Below are positions 1-4,430 of a DNA stretch of 6,227 nucleotides, in pieces. This DNA is from Candidatus Methanocomedens sp. (GTDB lineage Archaea > Halobacteriota > Methanosarcinia > Methanosarcinales > Methanocomedenaceae): contig QBUR01000125.1 of NCBI GenBank assembly GCA_013374385.1, positions 1 to 6,227 of the forward strand, given 5' to 3'. The notes beneath the pieces were generated by a model. The model did not search any database. It was given only the letters and a program-made list of their open reading frames with translations, and was not told where the DNA came from. The position numbers were made by a program, and so were the translations under genes. Positions within the stretch are counted from its first letter, which is position 1; each line of letters opens with the position of its first letter.

Positions 1-210
1 TATCATGAATATCTATGATAATATTGGATACTTGCATACTCCCAAGATAGTTATACCCTACCCTACCAAATATATGTCCTGTCCATTAACTATCCCTCAC
101 ATCTGTTTTTTAAGCAAGTATCTATTCTAACCCTTCAGTATTACTCTTACACTTATCCGCACCAATCGCAATAAGAAATTTAATAACGGTGTGCGGCGAT
201 TACTATAATC
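1..210. other. AT-rich intergenic region upstream of the HAD gene
   Basis: I see no convincing gene here. One frame on the + strand is open from base 2 to a stop at 128-130, but its translation has no recognisable motif and looks like AT-rich noise. The stretch holds a 6-bp perfect inverted repeat (TATCAT at 1-6, ATGATA at 15-20), a TATA-like string CCAAATATATG at 66-76, a second TATA-like string near 177-187, and a dyad CCGCAC (157-162) / GTGCGG (191-196). On the - strand an ATG at 37 opens a frame that runs off the left edge for 12 codons, so a divergent gene may start here, but this is too short to call. Confidence 0.6.
177..187 (+). promoter_or_regulatory. possible TATA box of the HAD gene
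   Basis: The string AAATTTAATAA resembles an archaeal TATA element. Archaeal transcription usually starts about 22-27 bases past the centre of the box, which would put the start at about 205-211, on or next to the ATG at 211. The mRNA would then be leaderless or nearly so, which agrees with the lack of a well-spaced Shine-Dalgarno: the nearest GGTG is at 188-191, 19 bases before the ATG. A rival box at 68-75 would give a leader of about 110 bases. This is inference from sequence pattern only. Confidence 0.3.
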
Positions 211-1023
211 ATGGAGTCAAAAATTGCAGTGGTTTTCGACAGTGCCGGTACCCTGTTGCACATGAAAAGGGTGGCAAAGGACACTATTACAGGTGAAAAC
301 TTTGACGATATAATTACAACTGACCTTGTAGGACGGCACCCTTACTGCGGACTGGTAATACTCCACACCAACCCTGACAAGATAATGAACTGCAATTCCC
401 ATAACAGGATATACGACTTTATTCAGGAAAATAACATCGAAATCGACCTGAGCTGTTCAAGCAGTCCGCTCACCCAGGGTCAGGTGAAAACAGCACTTGA
501 ACTTGACACCAGGACCACTATGCAGGATCTGCATGATGTGATTACAACAATAAGGAACAAATGTCCGGATATATTCTACCTGGGCGTAGGAATCATAGTG
601 GAAATACAGTCCAACACCATTGTATATACTGTCTGTACGGGCGGAAGGCCTTTCACCAACACCCCGGCTGCCCTGAAAACCTTAAAAACGTGGGGTGTGG
701 ATACATTCATAGCTTCAGGGGACAGCATGCGCAATCTTGAGATACTCGCCCAGATAGTGGGCATACCCGTTGAACGAGTGTATGATGTGGCTACGCCCCA
801 GAAAAAAGAATGGGTGATAAGGCACCTGAAAAAGCACTACGATAAGGTAGTCATGGTAGGAGATGGTATTAACGACATTCTGGCGCTACGGGAAGCAGAC
901 AAGGCTGTGCTGTCCATCCAGCAAATGGGGGCATGCCAAGAAAGATTATCTGCTGAAGCCGATATCATCATCACAGACATCAAACAGATTGTGAAAATAA
1001 TTAAGGAAATGAAAGAACAGTGA
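211..1023 (+). CDS. HAD-superfamily hydrolase, soluble P-type-ATPase-like
   Basis: This is a 270-residue cytosolic protein with no signal peptide or membrane segment. HAD motifs appear in order: motif I VVFDSAGTL (nucleophile Asp10), motif II IASGDS (Ser169), motif III lysine in TPQKKE (Lys198 or Lys199), and motif IV VGDGINDILAL (Asp218, Asp222). The GDGxND form of motif IV is typical of P-type ATPases and their soluble relatives. The roughly 150 residues between motifs I and II would hold a cap-like insertion, and I recognise no domain in it. The residue two after the nucleophile, usually Asp in phosphatases and Thr in P-type ATPases, is Ala12. Substrate is unknown; a small phosphorylated metabolite or protein phosphate is possible. 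The ATG at 211 is the only sensible start because it lies just before motif I. The gene stands alone and converges on aIF6 with one base between the stops. Family is confident; function is not. Confidence 0.88.
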   Translation: MESKIAVVFDSAGTLLHMKRVAKDTITGENFDDIITTDLVGRHPYCGLVILHTNPDKIMNCNSHNRIYDFIQENNIEIDLSCSSSPLTQGQVKTALELDTRTTMQDLHDVITTIRNKCPDIFYLGVGIIVEIQSNTIVYTVCTGGRPFTNTPAALKTLKTWGVDTFIASGDSMRNLEILAQIVGIPVERVYDVATPQKKEWVIRHLKKHYDKVVMVGDGINDILALREADKAVLSIQQMGACQERLSAEADIIITDIKQIVKIIKEMKEQ

Positions 1024-1024
1024 T

Positions 1025-1684
1025 TTAATTATAACCCAGGGCATCCACTACCCGGCCCATCTCATGCCCGGTGGTCTCAGTGCCCACCACATATCCTTTT
1101 GAATTAGCAAGCAGGCCCGAACCCACCAATGGCGAACCCAGGTTGACAGTCCCGATATTCACCGGAAGTCCGAAAATTTCACCCAGACGTTCAAGTTCAA
1201 ACTCGTTAGACCTGGGATGAACCAGCACACCCGTATTGGTAACGCACCCCGCCATTCCCACGGTCTTAAGTCCACCTACAGTGCCTCTGTGCACCTCCAC
1301 ATCCAGGAACTCGCCGATATCTTCCACGGCCCCATCAGATAGGTTTGGATTGACCAGTGCAGCCGTATCATTTACCAGTACGTTATTACCTGCTGCCGTG
1401 TAAATACCCTTAAGTCTCTTAGTAGGCACATATTTTCTTATCCGGGCCAGTTCTGATTCATTGACCCGTTCTGAAATCATGAATCCCTTGCTGTTACCAC
1501 ATGATAATGACCCGACCACACTACTGCCATCGATAGATGTAGGGATGGCTGTAACACTAAGAGCATTCTCGATAATTTGTTTGAATTCATCATCAGCTTC
1601 AGTGGGAACCAGCACAAAATCCTCAGTACTCCTGGCAAATACTCCTAGTACTGATATTCCCTGCAGGTTAGTCCTGTGTTCCAT
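1025..1684 (-). CDS. eif6: translation initiation factor 6 (aIF6)
   Basis: aIF6/eIF6 binds the large ribosomal subunit and keeps it from joining the small subunit early; it is a late ribosome-biogenesis and anti-association factor. The 219 residues match the normal archaeal length. The protein shows the quasi-repeats of the pentein propeller, each with a short hydrophobic strand and a G-rich turn, for example SSVVGSLSCGNSKGFMISE near 54-72, NNVLVNDTAALVNPNLS near 99-115, TNTGVLVHP near 149-157, and GSGLLANSKGYVVGTETTGHE near 188-208. It is the last gene of the leftward cluster, 45 bases after L31e. The start ATG at 1684 has only a weak GAG seven bases upstream, preceded by a run of seven T. 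In several euryarchaea aIF6 is followed by L18Ae, prefoldin alpha and ftsY; here it is followed at once by the convergent HAD gene. Confidence 0.96.
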   Translation of the reverse strand: MEHRTNLQGISVLGVFARSTEDFVLVPTEADDEFKQIIENALSVTAIPTSIDGSSVVGSLSCGNSKGFMISERVNESELARIRKYVPTKRLKGIYTAAGNNVLVNDTAALVNPNLSDGAVEDIGEFLDVEVHRGTVGGLKTVGMAGCVTNTGVLVHPRSNEFELERLGEIFGLPVNIGTVNLGSPLVGSGLLANSKGYVVGTETTGHEMGRVVDALGYN

Positions 1685-1694
1685 TATCTATCTC

Positions 1695-1701
1695 AAAAAA
1701 A
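1695..1701 (-). terminator. T7 tract between L31e and aIF6 (possible weak terminator)
   Basis: The transcribed strand order is stop of L31e, about 28 bases, seven T residues, then GAG and the aIF6 ATG. Archaeal RNA polymerase can release at T-rich runs without a hairpin, so the tract could attenuate transcription or mark an RNA processing site. It may equally be just a spacer. No clear stem precedes it. Confidence 0.2.
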
Positions 1702-1729
1702 GTGGGTGATCCGAAGCAAAACTGAATAT

Positions 1730-2002
1730 TCACTCAGCTGCCAGTTCGGCTTCTACGATACCATTTTCAAACTTCATGGCCTTGACCCGTATCTTACGGG
1801 GCGGTTTCTCTGACCCGCGCTCCCATAACTTTTCACTTATCTTAGGGTCAATCCTGATTAGTTCACGGTCTGTTTTAGTATGCTGCTCAAGATACTTGAA
1901 CACCACTTTTACTGCCTTTTTGCTGCGCTCCCACCGTGGTGCATGCTTAGCATTCCTGAGGGGTATTGTATATACCTGTTCTTCACCAATTTCTACCATC
2001 AT
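1730..2002 (-). CDS. rpl31e: large-subunit ribosomal protein L31e
   Basis: This is a component of the large ribosomal subunit near the peptide exit tunnel. The protein is about 90 residues, the usual size. It carries the L31e signature: YTIPLRNAKHAPRWERSKKAV (about 11-31) followed by a short helix, then a D-P-KISEKLWERGSEKPPRKIRV stretch (52-73) and an acidic C-terminal strand. The reading frame begins with two adjacent ATG codons at 2002 and 1999. A GGGGG at 2011-2007 lies four bases from the first and seven from the second, so the second ATG (89 residues) has the better spacing. The gene lies 10 bases after L39e, the common archaeal pairing, and is 45 bases before aIF6. Confidence 0.96.
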   Translation of the reverse strand: MMVEIGEEQVYTIPLRNAKHAPRWERSKKAVKVVFKYLEQHTKTDRELIRIDPKISEKLWERGSEKPPRKIRVKAMKFENGIVEAELAAE

Positions 2003-2012
2003 ACTGCCCCCA

Positions 2013-2168
2013 TTATCCTATATTCAAACTGCTACGTCTCCAATGCCGTCTCTTTGGATGGGACGCCACAGCCCGGTTGGTCTTAATTATGGCCCATGAA
2101 GGGACCCTCTGATTCTGATTGTGCGCCTTGGCCAATCGTATCTTCCTACCTTTTGTCTTCTGACTCAT
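2013..2168 (-). CDS. rpl39e: large-subunit ribosomal protein L39e
   Basis: This small, strongly basic protein lines the ribosomal exit tunnel. Translating the - strand from the ATG at 2168 gives 51 residues ending at a TAA at 2013-2015. The sequence begins MSQKTKGRKIRLAKAHNQN and ends with SHPKRRHWRRSSLNIG; the KxRLAKA, RVPxWxIxKTNR and HPKRRHWRRSSL elements are diagnostic of L39e. An AGGTG ribosome binding site (2180-2176) lies seven bases before the ATG. It sits 26 bases after the PP-loop gene and 10 bases before L31e, as expected for archaea. The gene is short enough that length-filtered gene calling would miss it, and overlapping frames on the other strand could be mistaken for it. Confidence 0.97.
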   Translation of the reverse strand: MSQKTKGRKIRLAKAHNQNQRVPSWAIIKTNRAVASHPKRRHWRRSSLNIG

Positions 2169-2175
2169 TATATTA

Positions 2176-2180
2176 CACCT
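2176..2180 (-). promoter_or_regulatory. ribosome binding site of L39e
   Basis: AGGTG on the - strand, seven bases before the L39e ATG, matches the archaeal anti-Shine-Dalgarno core. It supports the start of this very short gene. Confidence 0.75.
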
Positions 2181-2194
2181 ATCTCCTGATAATA

Positions 2195-2800
2195 TTAAGG
2201 GTATATTCGATCAATTACGTGTGATTGTATATGTTCCGGGAATGAACGCACCACAATACTCTCACCTTCATTATATTGTTTTCGTATGAACGCCCTGAGT
2301 TCGGCCTCATAGTCGGCTTTATCCACCGTATCACTTTGTGCCTGCACAACCTCCAGATGTTGCCTGACCAGTGCATCAATGGCTGAACGTCCGTACCCGA
2401 AAAGAGGACGCACATACATGATATTATGCCTGTCCTCCAGACTTTGTACCTGGGGCGGGATGAGCAAGGGCACACGGTCATCCCTGCGCGTGCCATCGGC
2501 CACCACATGCACATCAGATTGTGAACAAACAGCCTCCAGGGCCTGATGATGAAGATGATTGATAGCCCGCCCGGGTGAGCCATCCTCTATTAGCATTGAT
2601 GCTGCTTTCTCAACAAGAGAAGAGGGCAATGCCAGTACACTATGGGGTAACCCAAGTTTTGAGGCAGATTCTGCTGCAAATTCATGTGTTGGTGAGATTC
2701 CGAAGTTGATCGTAACAAGTTCTACCTGAAAAAATGGTTCGAGCAGGAGCGCTGCCAGTGAGCTGTCCTTCCCACTGCTGAATAGTACACTTACCTTCAT
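2195..2800 (-). CDS. PP-loop ATPase family protein (COG2117-like)
   Basis: This 201-residue protein starts with a PP-loop, LFSSGKDSSLAALLL (residues 6-20), the SGGxDS-type pyrophosphate-binding loop of N-type ATP pyrophosphatases that adenylate their substrate. Further conserved elements are VTINFG (29-34), VADGTRRDDRVP (100-111) and YVRPLFGYGR (129-138). Proteins of this group in archaea have been labelled as predicted subunits of a tRNA thiouridylase or as alpha hydrolase; the true substrate is not established. The lack of visible zinc-binding cysteine clusters argues against a TtuA/Ncs6-type thiolase. Its ATG overlaps the PDCD5-like stop by four bases (ATGA at 2797-2800), with no strong ribosome binding site, so translation is probably coupled. 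The PDCD5 / PP-loop / L39e order recurs in euryarchaea and suggests a role tied to translation or tRNA modification, which is inference. Confidence 0.85.
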   Translation of the reverse strand: MKVSVLFSSGKDSSLAALLLEPFFQVELVTINFGISPTHEFAAESASKLGLPHSVLALPSSLVEKAASMLIEDGSPGRAINHLHHQALEAVCSQSDVHVVADGTRRDDRVPLLIPPQVQSLEDRHNIMYVRPLFGYGRSAIDALVRQHLEVVQAQSDTVDKADYEAELRAFIRKQYNEGESIVVRSFPEHIQSHVIDRIYP

Positions 2801-3153
2801 TTCCGTATAATGCTTATCTCGCGTTTTTTAGGCTGTATCTGCATCAGGAGATTTCTCAGTTTAGCATCGTCCAGTTTGCCTTGTAGCCTGCCTGACTGTG
2901 CCAATCCAACAAGCTGGGCCTCAACATTTTCAACCATCTCAGGTTTGGTCATTCGCAGGGTATTCAGGCGTTCCCTGGCTTCAGGGGTAAGGATTGAACG
3001 CATTATAGCCTGTTTTTTGGCTTCCATCTCAGCCCTGGCCTGTTCCTGCTGGCCTGCGGCCTGGGGATCTGGCATTTGTCCCTGCTGCTGCTGTTGCTGC
3101 CGCAACATCTCCATTTTTCGACGCCTTATTTCCTCAAGTTCATCTCCGCCCAT
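2797..3153 (-). CDS. PDCD5-family DNA-binding protein
   Basis: This archaeal homologue of human PDCD5 (TF19 family) is a small three-helix-core protein that binds DNA in vitro; its cellular role in archaea is unclear. From the ATG at 3153 it has 118 residues, normal for the family. The order is an acidic-basic N-terminal helix (DELEEIRRRKMEMLR), a glutamine-rich linker with six Gln in a row, then the conserved core with SILTPEARERLNTLRMTKPE and VEAQLVGLAQSGRL, and a basic tail ending KKREISIIRK. A frame-extending TTG at 3159 is two codons upstream, but the GAGG at 3164-3161 is seven bases before the ATG and only one base before the TTG, so I chose the ATG. It follows S19e by 37 bases and overlaps the PP-loop gene by four. 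Confidence 0.93.
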   Translation of the reverse strand: MGGDELEEIRRRKMEMLRQQQQQQGQMPDPQAAGQQEQARAEMEAKKQAIMRSILTPEARERLNTLRMTKPEMVENVEAQLVGLAQSGRLQGKLDDAKLRNLLMQIQPKKREISIIRK

Positions 3154-3160
3154 AATCAAT

Positions 3161-3164
3161 CCTC
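3161..3164 (-). promoter_or_regulatory. ribosome binding site deciding the PDCD5 start
   Basis: GAGG on the - strand, seven bases before the ATG at 3153 and one base before the TTG at 3159. The spacing favours the ATG and shortens the protein by two residues relative to the longest frame. Confidence 0.65.
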
Positions 3165-3190
3165 AGGTAAATAACTATATCAGTATTCAA

Positions 3191-3640
3191 TTAATACTTC
3201 TCAAGACCAGGATACTGTTCCAGTAAACCTGCCTTTGTTTCATGTGCTATATTGTCAAGCAAAGACCTGCCTGCAGGAGATATTACTCTACCCTGTTTCT
3301 GGGTTTTTAGAAGACCTGCTCTCTCAAGCTGTTGGACTGCTTCACTAATGACAGACCCACTACCCTTTGCATGGATGGCAGTTGCTGAACCTCTACGCTT
3401 TTTACCGCCATAGAAACTTCTGAGCCTGGATATGCCTACTGGACCGTCAATATATATCCTTCGCGCGACAGACGCGCACCTGATATAGAACCAGTCAGGG
3501 TCAAGAGGTGATAGTTCTTTATGAACACCAGTCTTGACATGTGCAGACCATTCAGGTGATTCCACCATGTTCTCATCTTTCAATTTCCGTGCTACATTCT
3601 TAATCAATGCATCTGCAGGTACATCGTACAAAGTTGTCAT
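3191..3640 (-). CDS. rps19e: small-subunit ribosomal protein S19e
   Basis: S19e is a winged-helix-type protein of the archaeal and eukaryotic small-subunit head, needed for subunit maturation in eukaryotes. The 149 residues match the family. Recognisable blocks are the N-terminal MTTLYDVPADALIKNVA, the hallmark DWFYIRCASVARRIYIDGPVG core (49-69), the basic YGGKKRRG turn (77-84), and the C-terminal QQLERAGLL ... GRVISPAGRSLLD segment (103-129). The ATG at 3640 has a GGAG (3651-3648) seven bases upstream. It is the first gene after the largest gap in the leftward cluster (107 bases), so it may have its own promoter, and it leads the S19e-PDCD5-PP-loop-L39e-L31e-aIF6 block. Confidence 0.96.
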   Translation of the reverse strand: MTTLYDVPADALIKNVARKLKDENMVESPEWSAHVKTGVHKELSPLDPDWFYIRCASVARRIYIDGPVGISRLRSFYGGKKRRGSATAIHAKGSGSVISEAVQQLERAGLLKTQKQGRVISPAGRSLLDNIAHETKAGLLEQYPGLEKY

Positions 3641-3747
3641 TATAATTCTCCGGTTTGATAACTCAAATGATTATTTGGTATTTTAGATAATTCTAAGAGG
3701 CTTCGTATATGAAGGTAAGGTTGATTAATCTATCGGCTAATATTATA
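3641..3747 (-). promoter_or_regulatory. S19e leader: possible promoter and hairpin
   Basis: This 107-base gap is the longest in the leftward cluster and contains no open frame. On the - strand TTCATATACG (about 3713-3704) resembles a TATA element and would place a start near 3684, giving a leader of about 44 bases. Closer to the gene, TTTGA-GTTA-TCAAA (3667-3654) is a perfect 5-bp stem with a 4-base loop, ending two bases before the GGAG ribosome binding site. The position suggests it could affect initiation. The stem is AT-rich and short, so it may be chance. Confidence 0.35.
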
Positions 3748-4023
3748 CTATTTTCGCCCTCTTTTCTGGTATAATACAGCATTGCTTCCCCTTACTTCCA
3801 CTAGCTGGGTACCAGTCCGGCTTGAAAGTTCCTCAGCCAACGCCATGCGTTCAGTGCTACCCACCGCAGCTGATTTAAGTATCTTTATTTTAACCAGTTT
3901 ATTTTGCTTGAGTTGTTTTAACAGTTCTTCAACAAGCGAATCAGTGATGCCACTTTTACCCACATTCAATATAGGGCTCAAATGTACACCATCACGTTTC
4001 AGGTCATAAGTTGTTCGATTCAT
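3748..4023 (-). CDS. YhbY/CRM-domain RNA-binding protein
   Basis: This 91-residue protein is a single CRM (YhbY-like) domain. YhbY of Escherichia coli associates with pre-50S ribosomes, and CRM domains bind structured RNA, so a part in ribosome assembly is likely. The visible hallmarks are the N-terminal helix (YDLKRDGVHLSPILNVG), the RNA-contacting GKSG loop at 22-25, a helix VEELLKQLKQN, the strand KLVKIKIL (42-49), and the C-terminal VRGSNAVLYQKRGRK (77-91), equivalent to the RGxxxxLYR ending of the family. GAGTGA (4034-4029), five bases before the ATG at 4023, can serve as ribosome binding site; it follows six T residues. It lies 40 bases after the Roadblock gene and 107 before S19e. In some euryarchaea an RNase P subunit (Rpr2/Rnp4) gene lies near here; none is present. 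Confidence 0.93.
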   Translation of the reverse strand: MNRTTYDLKRDGVHLSPILNVGKSGITDSLVEELLKQLKQNKLVKIKILKSAAVGSTERMALAEELSSRTGTQLVEVRGSNAVLYQKRGRK

Positions 4024-4034
4024 TTAATTCACTC

Positions 4035-4040
4035 AAAAAA
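4035..4040 (-). terminator. T6 tract between the Roadblock gene and YhbY (possible weak terminator)
   Basis: On the - strand ACTCCTTTTTTGAGT (4045-4031) has a T6 run inside ACTC/GAGT arms. It may end or attenuate transcripts from the GTPase module before YhbY. The GAGT arm overlaps the YhbY ribosome binding site, so folding would hide it. With only four pairs this is weak evidence. Confidence 0.2.
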
Positions 4041-4063
4041 GGAGTACTTTCAATCTTTCAATT

Positions 4064-4429
4064 CTACAAGAGTTCCTTTACATTCTGGGCAGCCTTGTCC
4101 ATTTCAAGCAATATCAATCCAAGTCCTGCTTCGGGTGTGGTCAACAGTACCAACAGGGCCTTGGGTCCCGCACCTGTGGCAATCAGTTTGCCATGGTCCG
4201 ATTCTACAATTACCCGTTCAGGAATCCTTTTTCCTAATTCTGTGGTGGCGGTCTCCGCTGCACCCAGCATAGTGGCTGACATTGCGGCAAAAGTCTCTGC
4301 ATGTTGTCCTGAAGGCATAATAGCTTTTATTAACAGCCCATCACGACTGGCAAGAGCACTGGCTTCGACTCCGCCCACTTTCTTAAGGTCAGTGAGCACT
4401 TTCTCCAACAATTCTATGGTCGAATCCAT
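4064..4429 (-). CDS. Roadblock/LC7-domain protein (MglB-like)
   Basis: Roadblock/LC7 proteins form dimers and regulate small GTPases; MglB is the GTPase-activating partner of MglA in Myxococcus. This 121-residue protein is one Roadblock domain: N-terminal helix (about 2-17), strand GVEASALASRDGLLIKA (20-36) with the typical SRDG turn, a long central helix AETFAAMSATMLGAAETATTE (44-64), strands VIVESDHGKLIATGAG and ALLVLLT, and a C-terminal helix after GLGLILLEM. The start ATG at 4429 lies one base after the TAG of the GTPase gene, and a strong GGAGGAG (4442-4436) inside the last codons of that gene sits six bases upstream. This near-fused arrangement indicates coupled translation in matched amounts, supporting a GTPase/regulator pair. 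GAP activity is inferred, not shown. Confidence 0.93.
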   Translation of the reverse strand: MDSTIELLEKVLTDLKKVGGVEASALASRDGLLIKAIMPSGQHAETFAAMSATMLGAAETATTELGKRIPERVIVESDHGKLIATGAGPKALLVLLTTPEAGLGLILLEMDKAAQNVKELL

Positions 4430-4430
4430 T

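Noticed and set aside
2..130. An open + strand frame from the left edge to a stop at 128-130
   Set aside because: Only 42 codons, AT-rich, no recognisable motif; an upstream gene tail cannot be excluded but is not supported.
1776..2099. A 107-codon + strand frame covering L31e and L39e
   Set aside because: It is antisense to two unmistakable ribosomal protein genes and has no motif of its own.
3157..3159. TTG as the start of the PDCD5-like gene
   Set aside because: The GAGG ribosome binding site is only one base from the TTG but seven bases from the ATG at 3153, and family members begin close to the DELEEIR helix.
2810..3226. A 138-codon + strand frame with a run of cysteines
   Set aside because: The Cys run is the complement-frame reading of the glutamine (CAG) tract of the PDCD5-like gene; no ribosome binding site or family match is apparent.
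4047..4062. CRISPR-like ATTGAAAG units
   Set aside because: The unit resembles the end of some CRISPR repeats, but there are only two adjacent 8-base copies with no spacers.
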